The notes beneath the pieces were generated by a model. The model made no database searches, was not told the DNA's origin, and saw nothing but the letters and a program-made list of their open reading frames with translations. From an uncultured Erysipelotrichaceae bacterium (GTDB lineage Bacteria > Bacillota_I > Bacilli_A > Erysipelotrichales > Erysipelotrichaceae), in assembly GCA_902761625.1 (NCBI GenBank), contig CACWLH010000014.1, positions 1 through 64,000 of the forward strand: a DNA stretch of 64,000 bases, given 5' to 3'. Made by a program: the position numbers and the translations under genes. Positions 1-7,500 of this stretch are shown here, one piece after another; within the stretch, counting starts at the first letter, position 1, and each line of letters begins with the position of its first letter.

Positions 1-61
1 AGCTGCTCAGAGTGTAGTTGGTTGAATGGACATCCATTCCGATGTAAACTGTTTTTGTCAT
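1..61 (-). CDS. IS110-family transposase, N-terminal fragment cut by window edge
   Basis: The first codons read into the window edge from an ATG at 61, preceded by a strong GGAGGG ribosome site at about 69-74. The predicted N-terminus contains YIGMDVHSTNYTL, the typical opening of the RuvC-like DEDD domain of IS110-family transposases, where the Asp of the GxDV motif is the first catalytic acid. Only about 20 residues are visible, so nothing can be said about integrity. It is transcribed in the same direction as the neighbouring acyltransferase remnant, and the element has probably inserted at that gene's 3' end. Confidence 0.7.
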   Translation of the reverse strand, partial: MTKTVYIGMDVHSTNYTLSS

Positions 62-177
62 ATAAGACCCTCCTGGTTCATGTATGCGGTAATCCCTGTG
101 CATACTTTATTTGTCCAATAAACAGTATACATCGCAGGTAAATCCACGATTTTACATGTCTACTGGGAGGGTTCTTA
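62..177 (-). promoter_or_regulatory. IS110 leader with inverted repeat masking the transposase ribosome site; possible bridge-RNA region
   Basis: This 116-base leader is bounded by an almost perfect inverted repeat, positions 63-73 and 166-177, differing by one bulged base. The arm next to the gene contains the GGAGGG ribosome site, so an RNA starting upstream could fold and hide it. Inside lies a smaller hairpin on the minus strand (arms GTATGC/GCATAC, 12-base loop). IS110 elements are known to encode a bridge RNA in the non-coding end next to the transposase start. Whether this leader is that RNA is inference, as the element's outer boundary is not visible. Confidence 0.35.
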
Positions 178-1236
178 CATATTGTCTAAAGACTTGCTAA
201 TACTATTGACGGCTTCATTAATATGCAAATACTTGAACAATCTCAATCTAAACATTTCTATCAATAAACATACTACAAAAACCAGTAGGCAGGATACGAG
301 CACACAAGCCATAAATACAACCGGATTATTAATATCCCGAAGCCAGATAAACAGCGTACCGATCACATTTTCTCTGACGAAGTGATGCTCGTGGATCAGA
401 TAAACACCAAAGGCAGCTGGTGAAAACAGTTTGATCGCAGGATTCCATTTCTTATCAATCTGAAGTGAACTATAATATGAAACTCTGCAAATTGCTATTA
501 TAACTGTTGCTACACTTATATACCTGATGAGTGATGCCCACCCAACGGGAAGCAATATATAAAGAAGCCAAACAATAATAATTCCGATTATCGATAAACT
601 CAGCCAATGTTTTCTCTCTAAAACACTGCAAATCTCATTCTTCTTCAGCCATGCACCTGTAATATACATAATCACAAGCCATAAAACTGAATGCCCTTCA
701 TTTAATAAAAACGGATCCAGACGATGCGTAAGAATCCCATACACCGAAAACACGGAAAGAATTGTTAAGACAAGCTGATTCAGCTCCTTTCTGCTGCATG
801 AGCGAATCAATTTATTTAACCAAGGCATTAGAAAGAATAAACCAGTATATGCAGTTGCATACCACCAGTGCCCAGATCCGATTGGGATAAAAGACTTGAA
901 TAATGCCGAGCGATCGACATTGTTGGTACATAATCTGCCAATGAATGTTATCGAGACACTGTAAAAAAATACTTGAGCCCAAAAATGTTAATATTTTGAA
1001 TAATGACTTTTATTATCATATTCATGATATCCAACATAGCCACTAAATAATGCAAAGCATTCAACTGCGCTGATTGACGCAACGTGCAATAATCTTGATG
1101 TCCTACAGACATTCCCGGAAAGGTTATTCATATCAATCCCATAAAGCAGCATATGAATAACAACTACATTTAACATCAGGACAAGCCTGAATAAATCAAT
1201 GCCGTAGTTTCTGACTCTCGGATGATGATCACTCAT
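175..1236 (-). pseudogene. Acyltransferase family 3 membrane protein interrupted by one in-frame TAA
   Basis: Reading from an ATG at 1236 (ribosome site GAGGTGG) gives a typical acyltransferase-3 N-terminus (GIDLFRLVLMLNVVVIHML, with the active-site His after a hydrophobic stretch). The frame is broken once by TAA at 988-990 and then continues in the same frame without further damage to a stop at 175. The part after the break has the WWYATAYTGLFF segment and several membrane helices of the family. Restored, it would be about 353 residues, a normal length. The role would be O-acetylation of a surface glycan. An internal start at 828 could yield only a C-terminal fragment. Confidence 0.75.
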
Positions 1237-1409
1237 AAATTGTCCACCTCTTCCCGGTTCATTTCATCAGTGGTTTTTGTAACCATTAAAACTCTTCGTT
1301 CTCCATGTACTGATCGACTGCTTATAGGCAACTGATTGATAACTCATCATCAATTGACAACATCTTCTCTGAGTTTGAGATTTTTGCCATCATTTGAATC
1401 AGTGTTCAT
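1233..1409 (-). pseudogene. Ghost of a small coding frame between epimerase and acyltransferase
   Basis: A frame starts with an ATG overlapping the epimerase stop (ATGA) and ends with a TGA overlapping the acyltransferase start (again ATGA). It spans 59 codons and is broken in the middle by two adjacent TGA codons after about 19 codons. Four-base overlaps at both ends are what a translationally coupled operon gene looks like. No family is recognised. It may be the remains of a shortened gene, or chance. Confidence 0.3.
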
Positions 1410-2458
1410 TTTAAAATGGCAATTGTGTGTTCAATTCCGCTTTTGATTGTATAAAGTGAGTTCCATCCCAGTGCTTTCAGTTTTGAGCCATCTAATCTGG
1501 CTTTAGTAGCTTTGCTGTAACCGGCAGATTCCACTTCATCCGGAATGTCAAAGATAACTTTAGTACCGCAGCAATCAGCAATCATTTCAGCGAGATCTTT
1601 CAGATGAACATCACCAGATTCATCGGCGATGTTATACGCTTCTCCCTTATTTCCTAAAAGTATGGTATACAAAAGTCCTGACACAGCATCAGCCACGTAG
1701 GTATATGAGTAGTACTGCATCCCGGCAGATTTCAAAACAATGTCTTCTCCTGCAATTCCTTTTTTCAGGAACTGACTGGAAGCTTTCGAATCCGTCATCA
1801 ACATACTTGGACCATATGAACGGGTCAGACGCGCAATTACAATATCAAGATTCTTCTGCCTGATATAAGCCTGACACAATGCCTCTCCGCATCTCTTGCT
1901 TTCCGGATAACCAGCACGAAGGGTATTACAGTCAATATATCCACAATAATCCTCTGTGAATAATTCTTTATCTCCACGGTTTTCACCATAGATCTCATTT
2001 GATGATGCAAACAATACTCTTTTGCAATCAGAAGCAGCTGCCGCGTCCAGAATATTCTTTAAACCTATGATATTTGTGGTAATTGTTCCAATCGGATCAT
2101 TCGCGTATTGGAGCGGGTGAGTATTGCTGGCCAGATGAAGATAGTATTGAACCTGCGGCATATCCTTCATGGAAAACGGTTCTGAAATATCATGCATGAC
2201 AAAGTCAAAAAGCTGAGTTTCCCAATAAGATGAAAAACGTTCTTTTGCTCTGCTCTCATTTCTGCCCAGTGCATAAACATGACAATTCGTGTCATATAAA
2301 GCATTACGTTCCATGAGCACATCAATGAGGAAACTGCCAATCATACCAGTTGCGCCGGAAATCAATATTGAAGAGTTTTCCAGCTGCTCCCAGGGAAGAC
2401 TTAAGGCAGCTATTTTTTTGACATCTTCCATGTAATGCTTATTTGCTAAAAGATTCAT
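1406..2458 (-). CDS. NAD-dependent epimerase/dehydratase (extended SDR)
   Basis: An extended short-chain dehydrogenase of 350 residues. The nucleotide-binding GATGMIG lies at about residues 35-41, the catalytic Ser region at SSN (152-154), and the YPESK pair (Tyr184, Lys188) fits the YxxxK motif. It is most like sugar-nucleotide epimerases/dehydratases of the UDP-glucuronate decarboxylase and dTDP-glucose dehydratase group. The start was set at ATG 2458; an upstream TTG at 2470 is possible but has no better ribosome site. It follows the cytidylyltransferase by 12 bases and a LicD gene, so it probably makes or modifies the CDP-linked polyol used by the locus. The exact substrate is unknown. 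Confidence 0.85.
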   Translation of the reverse strand: MNLLANKHYMEDVKKIAALSLPWEQLENSSILISGATGMIGSFLIDVLMERNALYDTNCHVYALGRNESRAKERFSSYWETQLFDFVMHDISEPFSMKDMPQVQYYLHLASNTHPLQYANDPIGTITTNIIGLKNILDAAAASDCKRVLFASSNEIYGENRGDKELFTEDYCGYIDCNTLRAGYPESKRCGEALCQAYIRQKNLDIVIARLTRSYGPSMLMTDSKASSQFLKKGIAGEDIVLKSAGMQYYSYTYVADAVSGLLYTILLGNKGEAYNIADESGDVHLKDLAEMIADCCGTKVIFDIPDEVESAGYSKATKARLDGSKLKALGWNSLYTIKSGIEHTIAILK

Positions 2459-2470
2459 ATTTCTACCCAA

Positions 2471-3193
2471 TTATTTCAGCCAGTTGTCTTCTTCAGATTT
2501 CAGATACGCTTTGAATAGTTCAAGATCATCCTTTGTTGTCAATTTGATGTTTTTATCAGAACCCGCAGCAAAGTGCAGTCTCACTCCCAGTTCAACCATC
2601 ATGGTGTTTGTATAAGATGATCCATAAATTCCAATTTCTTTTTCGAATGCCTCTTTATACTTTTCCAGCAGCAATCCAAATGAATAAGCCTGCGGAGTAG
2701 ACACTCTTCTTAATGTTTCTCTGGGAATATATTTCGTTGTCGTTGACGGTTCATCCTGATCAATCAGGAAAATCTGTTCATTATACGGAAGTGATGTAAC
2801 CGCATTTCCGTAGTGACCGCATTTTTCAATTACATCTGTCAGAACATTTTCGTCAACAAGAGGCCTGATTCCATCATGGATAATGATGATATCATCCGCA
2901 GAAGCTTTATCCTCCAGATTATATACACCATTTCTTATGGATTCCTGACCGCTGTTTCCCCCTGCAACAATCCATTTCAGTTTTGTGATATTGAATTGTT
3001 TAGCATAGGCCCATACCATCTTCTGCCATCCATCAAGACACACAACTTCGATTGCATCGATATCAGGATGTTTCTGGAAACCTTCCAGTGTGTAAAGCAA
3101 TATCGGTTTATCATAGATGTTAATAAACTGCTTAGGAATGTCCTGGCCCATCCTGCTTCCAGAACCAGCTGCGATAATAATTGCAATTTTCAT
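2471..3193 (-). CDS. IspD/TarI-family cytidylyltransferase
   Basis: A 240-residue cytidylyltransferase with the nucleotide-binding loop AAGSGSRMG (residues 8-16), PKQF, ESIRNGV, HDGIRP (106-111) and STPQA (165-169), in the order found in IspD and TarI. These enzymes join CTP to a polyol phosphate, giving CDP-methylerythritol (IspD) or CDP-ribitol (TarI). Its place between LicD and an SDR enzyme in a polymer locus argues for a CDP-polyol used in phospho-decoration rather than isoprenoid synthesis. No TarJ-like reductase is next to it, so ribitol is not certain. Confidence 0.85.
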   Translation of the reverse strand: MKIAIIIAAGSGSRMGQDIPKQFINIYDKPILLYTLEGFQKHPDIDAIEVVCLDGWQKMVWAYAKQFNITKLKWIVAGGNSGQESIRNGVYNLEDKASADDIIIIHDGIRPLVDENVLTDVIEKCGHYGNAVTSLPYNEQIFLIDQDEPSTTTKYIPRETLRRVSTPQAYSFGLLLEKYKEAFEKEIGIYGSSYTNTMMVELGVRLHFAAGSDKNIKLTTKDDLELFKAYLKSEEDNWLK

Positions 3194-3218
3194 AAGTTCT
3201 TCTCCAATCTCGCAAATA

Positions 3219-4154
3219 TCAAAACTTCAATTCTTTGATCAAGTGTCTTTCTCTTTGATTCTCAGGAGGAAGCTGCATGTAATCTTCACCGTAAAGATTA
3301 ATCAGATACTTTTCAACTTCATTGAATACAGGAGCTGAAATCCCGCAGAACTCCACATATCTGGGCGGTGAAAAATAATCTGCTGGCAGTATTTCTCCAA
3401 AATAATGCTTCCTGCCGGTCGGTATTCCTATATAGCCTGTATTCTTTTTCCATTGAACTGCTTTATCTATCATATTGAACCATTTATATGCCGGAATGCA
3501 GCCTCCCACAAAACCTACGCCGGTTCGAATAAAATACTCTAGATTTCCTTCAGCTTTTAAACTCTTTTTCAGCTGTGAATCCATATTTTCTTTAACACTG
3601 ACCTGGCCGCCGACAAACTCCAGAAGGTTGCAATAAATTCCTTTACATTTTCTGACCAACTGATTCGACGGAATGTTTTCCAAAATAAAAATGTCAATTG
3701 TTATTCCGCAGTTTTCAGGATCAGAATTATCACCAAGTTCACGGCAGACTGTTCCCTTTTTCATAACTTTAGGAAACCTTGTTTTTGACTTGGGTGAATA
3801 ATTCGGTGAAGATATGATGTATTGATCACCTAGCTCTTTTTCAAAGATCTTCTCAAATACTTCATAGTCACTTCTCATCATTCCCACGTCCAGATCATCA
3901 TCCCAGGGAATAAAACCTTTGTGTCGGATTGCACCAAGGCATGAACCTCCGATCAGATAAGGAATGATATGATACTTTTCGCACACTTTCTGTATATCAA
4001 CATACATATTCAAAAGAACATTTTGCAGTTGCCGTCTCTTTTCGTCATCAATTACAACCAGACCTTCCTGGTATTCTGACAGAGTATTGCTGACCTTCTT
4101 TCGGCTGGACAAATTGCTTAATAATTGCTTCACACCATATACCTCATTGAACAT
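3219..4154 (-). CDS. LicD-family phosphotransferase
   Basis: A 311-residue LicD protein. The nucleotidyltransferase-like core is clear at residues 69-90, with GGSCLGAIRHKGFIPWDDDL, whose acidic triplet binds metal. LicD enzymes move a phospho-alcohol such as phosphocholine or a phosphopolyol from a CDP carrier to a sugar. The gene lies 25 bases upstream of the cytidylyltransferase, which would supply its CDP donor. No LicC-like choline cytidylyltransferase is in the window, so the moved group is probably not choline. It is divergent from the acetyltransferase at 4274. Confidence 0.85.
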   Translation of the reverse strand: MFNEVYGVKQLLSNLSSRKKVSNTLSEYQEGLVVIDDEKRRQLQNVLLNMYVDIQKVCEKYHIIPYLIGGSCLGAIRHKGFIPWDDDLDVGMMRSDYEVFEKIFEKELGDQYIISSPNYSPKSKTRFPKVMKKGTVCRELGDNSDPENCGITIDIFILENIPSNQLVRKCKGIYCNLLEFVGGQVSVKENMDSQLKKSLKAEGNLEYFIRTGVGFVGGCIPAYKWFNMIDKAVQWKKNTGYIGIPTGRKHYFGEILPADYFSPPRYVEFCGISAPVFNEVEKYLINLYGEDYMQLPPENQRERHLIKELKF

Positions 4155-4241
4155 GATTCCACTACGAATATATCACTGAAAAACCAAGATCCAAACTTTT
4201 TTCCTTTTAATAATCATTTTCCAATCAAGCAATCTTTGCTG

Positions 4242-4250
4242 TGATAGAAT
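4242..4250 (+). promoter_or_regulatory. Extended -10 promoter for the acetyltransferase gene
   Basis: TGATAGAAT fits an extended -10 element (TGN plus TAGAAT) about 24 bases before the start codon of the plus-strand gene at 4274, with an AGGAG ribosome site between. No clear -35 hexamer was seen. The rest of the divergent spacer 4155-4273 shows nothing else. Confidence 0.4.
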
Positions 4251-4273
4251 CGTTTTTAATATAGGAGCACACT

Positions 4274-4795
4274 ATGTTTAAGAACTTTTTAAAGAAACTG
4301 ATTCGCAAATGCCTTAGACGATTCCTTCCTGAAATCCTTCCTGAATGTCTGCCGAATGCCTTGCCAAATGCTATGCATTATTTACCTGAAGGCTGGCACA
4401 ACGGTTATAACGTATATTCACATGTTTTTGTTGATAACAAAAAACTTGTTCACATCGGAAAAGGTTCTTTTTTAAATCATAATACCGGGTTATATGTAGG
4501 AAGCGGTGACGCACAAATCACCATCGGCGAAAACGTTTTTATCGCGAATGATTGTGTAATCACGACGTGCTCTCATGAGATTGGGACTTCTGAGAAAAGA
4601 GCTGGAAAATGCACCTATAATCCGGTTGTCATTGAGAACGGTGTTTGGATTGGTGCAAACTCAACAATTCTTCCCGGTGTTACTATCCGTAAAGGCACGA
4701 TCATAGCTGCAGGCGCTGTAGTGACTCATGACTGCCTGCCGGACAGCATTTATGCCGGAGTCCCCGCCAAAAAGATCCGCGACCTCAATGATTAA
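4274..4795 (+). CDS. Hexapeptide-repeat O-acetyltransferase (maltose/galactoside acetyltransferase type)
   Basis: A 173-residue left-handed beta-helix acyltransferase. Hexapeptide turns run from about residue 55 to the end (IGENVFIANDCVI, IENGVWIGANSTILPGVTI, IAAGAVVTHD), with the catalytic His in CSHEIG and the usual closing AGVPAKKIR. The N-terminus is odd: a basic amphipathic stretch followed by short Leu-Pro repeats (LPEILPECLPNALP), which might attach it to the membrane or a partner. It would acetylate a sugar of the surface polymer. It is one of only two locus genes on the plus strand and has its own promoter. Confidence 0.85.
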   Translation: MFKNFLKKLIRKCLRRFLPEILPECLPNALPNAMHYLPEGWHNGYNVYSHVFVDNKKLVHIGKGSFLNHNTGLYVGSGDAQITIGENVFIANDCVITTCSHEIGTSEKRAGKCTYNPVVIENGVWIGANSTILPGVTIRKGTIIAAGAVVTHDCLPDSIYAGVPAKKIRDLND

Positions 4796-4962
4796 TACTT
4801 GCTGCTCGTGTGATGAAATATATTACCGGCAACAAGACTATCTTAGATAAAAACTACAGGCATGAAATTCTATAGTTTTGAAATCAGACTTTTATGGATT
4901 TGATATCAGCTATTTAAGACATAATGAAAGCTAAAATAGAGGCACAAACCCCATTAGAAAGT

Positions 4963-4968
4963 TATAAT
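4963..4968 (+). promoter_or_regulatory. Candidate -10 box for the plus-strand LicD gene
   Basis: A TATAAT hexamer lies 32 bases before the start at 5001 with a GAGGG ribosome site between. No good -35 sequence is seen at the right spacing. The spacer 4796-5000 holds no gene. Confidence 0.35.
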
Positions 4969-5000
4969 AACGTTTGTCTAAACACAAATAGCGAGGGTTT

Positions 5001-5891
5001 ATGAAAAAAGAAATTGCACAGCAATATGAAAATGTTTCTCCAGAACTGAAAGCTCTTTGGGAAGTAGAACTGGATTTGTTAGCTGAATTTAAGGCAGTTT
5101 GTGAAAAACATCATCTGAGGTGGTTTGCCGACGGAGGCACACTTTTAGGTGCAGTTCGTCATAGCGGATTTATCCCATGGGATGATGATGTGGATATTAT
5201 CATGCCATATGATGATTACTGTAAATTGTGCAGTTTATCAGGTGAGTTTAAAGAGCCTTATTTTCTGCAAACATGGAAAACAAATGAAGGCAGCCGCCCA
5301 TTCTTATCCCGACTCAGGAGAAGCGACACAACCGGATACACATACAGAGAAAGCTTTTGTCCGGAAAACTGGAATAAAGGTATTTTCATTGATATATTCG
5401 CATTATGCTATATTCCAGATAATTTTATTGTTTCAAGAACTCAGAATATTCTTCTGAAGAGTATCCGCACAGTATACTTCGGATATCAAAGCAAAAGAGA
5501 TGGTTTTCCGGCAGCAGATAATAAATACCTTGATTATTTTCTTAAGTCAACTTATACCGTTTTCAATGCAATCGGCAGAAGCAAAGACTTATCAAATTTA
5601 TTAGATACCTATGTCAAATTAGGCGGATGGCAGAAAGAAGGAAGTAAGTATTGTGCTCCTCTTCTTTTCCGTCCTTATTATAAAGGCCTGATTTGGAAAA
5701 CAGAATGGTACAAAGAAACAGTAATGCTCGATTTCATGGATATGACTGTTCCTTGTCCTAAAGACTATGACAATCGTTTGAAAAGTCAGTATGGAGACTA
5801 TATGACACCCGTTAAGGCTCCAACCAATCATGGCGGTATCACTTACAATACCAATCATTCATACAGGGTCAAAAACGCAGACGGTAATTGA
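5001..5891 (+). CDS. LicD-family phosphotransferase, second copy
   Basis: A 296-residue LicD protein with the core GGTLLGAVRHSGFIPWDDDV at about residues 45-64, which carries the metal-binding acidic triplet. It differs clearly from the copy at 3219 outside this core, so the two probably act on different acceptors. It is transcribed alone from the plus strand and ends convergently with the acyltransferase at 5976. The 84-base gap contains a hairpin (arms AGCAGA/TCTGCT near 5903-5930) without a clear T-run. The CDP donor may come from the cytidylyltransferase at 2471. Confidence 0.85.
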   Translation: MKKEIAQQYENVSPELKALWEVELDLLAEFKAVCEKHHLRWFADGGTLLGAVRHSGFIPWDDDVDIIMPYDDYCKLCSLSGEFKEPYFLQTWKTNEGSRPFLSRLRRSDTTGYTYRESFCPENWNKGIFIDIFALCYIPDNFIVSRTQNILLKSIRTVYFGYQSKRDGFPAADNKYLDYFLKSTYTVFNAIGRSKDLSNLLDTYVKLGGWQKEGSKYCAPLLFRPYYKGLIWKTEWYKETVMLDFMDMTVPCPKDYDNRLKSQYGDYMTPVKAPTNHGGITYNTNHSYRVKNADGN

Positions 5892-5975
5892 AAATAATAT
5901 TGAGCAGAATCAAAGGATTCATCTGCTGCAAATAATACGTCACTCGGTTATTAACAGGTCAGTATTTACCACCAA

Positions 5976-6926
5976 TCAATGGTGAGTATGACCTTTAAGA
6001 CTGAGTGACTTTTTTAGAACCGCAAATATGCACATAACTAATGTCGTGAGTGGAGTTATCACAAACCATAAGAATATACTTTTAAAAGGGAATGATCTTA
6101 AAATGATTTGATGGAACCCAAGAGCAAGAAGCGATTCTTTGCCGTAAAAGCTGAAAAATCCGGATTTTATTACCTTAGAGATTGATATAACAAATATTGC
6201 CCCAAAAACGGCAGAAACAGTATATAGAATCGGATTCGATATACGGAGATTAAACGTACTGACAATTCCATTCAAATAAGATGTTAGTAAAGACATCACC
6301 AAGGATATTAAAATAACAGGTTTCCCATCAATGTATTTATCAAATGAATAAAGAATGATTCCCAGCTCGATAAAACCGATTCCTATTAGTGAGCGAATCA
6401 TTTGCCTGAAAAGCCATCCATATGCAAATTCTGTATTTGCTTTGGTTAATACCAATCCTATAAAGAAAACAGTCATGAGAATACTGTTCGTCACTTTTGT
6501 ATCTTTGCATAATTTATGAATGAGAATTACGACCGTTTTAGAAACAAACAAAGCCAATAAAAACCAGGATGCATAATCCCAATCTACAAGTATGAATACT
6601 TCTTTAATCATCCAAAAAGCAAAATTCATACCATTTGCCAAACAATTCCAAACCATATACAAGAGTTGGAATATGAAATATGGCAATAGCAATCTCTTTA
6701 CATTTACAAATATCACTTGCTTAAGCGGACGATCATATTCTTTGATATGAGCCATTAACATACCGGTAATCACAAAGAATGTTGTGGTATGAAACGAATA
6801 AATCCACGTGATTAAAAACAAGCTGCGCCTTACAGGAGTTCCTGTGGCGCAATGCCCCAGCATAATCAAGAGCATACATATGCCCTTTGCAATATCTATA
6901 TATTCCAAACGCTTCGTATCACTCAT
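5976..6926 (-). CDS. Acyltransferase family 3 membrane protein
   Basis: A 316-residue polytopic membrane protein that opens with RLEYIDIAKGICMLLIMLGH, the acyltransferase-3 signature with its active-site His, followed by about nine further hydrophobic helices and short basic loops. Enzymes of this family transfer acetyl or other acyl groups to exported sugars. It appears intact, unlike its relative at 175-1236. It is separated from the next minus-strand gene by 574 bases, so it is not obviously in the main operon. Confidence 0.85.
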   Translation of the reverse strand: MSDTKRLEYIDIAKGICMLLIMLGHCATGTPVRRSLFLITWIYSFHTTTFFVITGMLMAHIKEYDRPLKQVIFVNVKRLLLPYFIFQLLYMVWNCLANGMNFAFWMIKEVFILVDWDYASWFLLALFVSKTVVILIHKLCKDTKVTNSILMTVFFIGLVLTKANTEFAYGWLFRQMIRSLIGIGFIELGIILYSFDKYIDGKPVILISLVMSLLTSYLNGIVSTFNLRISNPILYTVSAVFGAIFVISISKVIKSGFFSFYGKESLLALGFHQIILRSFPFKSIFLWFVITPLTTLVMCIFAVLKKSLSLKGHTHH

Positions 6927-7500
6927 TAATAGCCGCCATGTTCAACTAATATTATAAATGGAACGACTGACTTAAAGAGCATCTCATATATCAATAACTG
7001 CATGTTAGCTATCATCTAAAGAAGTGATTTCACTTTTCAGAAGTAACTGATCACAGGTATGCATGCCAGCAAACCAGACCAAAAGACACAGCCGGCTTTA
7101 CAATAATCATATGATCCTCTTCGGCGAATCACATTTTTTGAATTTCAGATCCGGGGTTCTATTGCATACTCTGTTAGCGTCTGCCGATTTTGATCATTCA
7201 GCGTTCGCTTTCAACGACCAATTTTCATCAGCTGAATTTGACTCAAATGTTGCTCCGCTCTTCCGCATTCATATGTACAACGAGCCTCCAATCCTCTGGA
7301 TCTCTTAAAACAGCGGTGCGTTTAACAGTAAAGCTGTTCCACCGGCACCTATGCAGCAGTGTGCCAGAGAGTTTACTCATTGTACATATGTCTTTGCGGT
7401 ATATGCTCACAACATCGGAATTCCCTAAATTAGTAAAAAATTATGAGGCGTATTGGTCACTTTGGCGGTTTGCGGCTAAAACCGACGGCCGTCAACAACT
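6927..7500 (-). other. 574-base gene-free stretch, possibly a decayed gene
   Basis: No intact gene was found. On the minus strand a protein-like frame runs from about 7430 to 7243 (ATG at 7380, 45 codons, containing KRTAVLRDPEDWRLVVHM) and then meets several stops within 100 bases, as expected of a decayed gene. No family is recognised. Plus-strand frames at 7063-7308 and 7190-7564 overlap each other, lack ribosome sites and look accidental. A perfect 10-base palindrome GACGGCCGTC lies just beyond the stop of the sulfatase gene and may belong to its 3' end. Confidence 0.4.

Noticed and set aside
2471..3193. Isoprenoid IspD
   Set aside because: Motifs do not separate IspD from TarI, but the position between LicD and SDR genes in a polymer locus favours a CDP-polyol role; kept as an alternative only.
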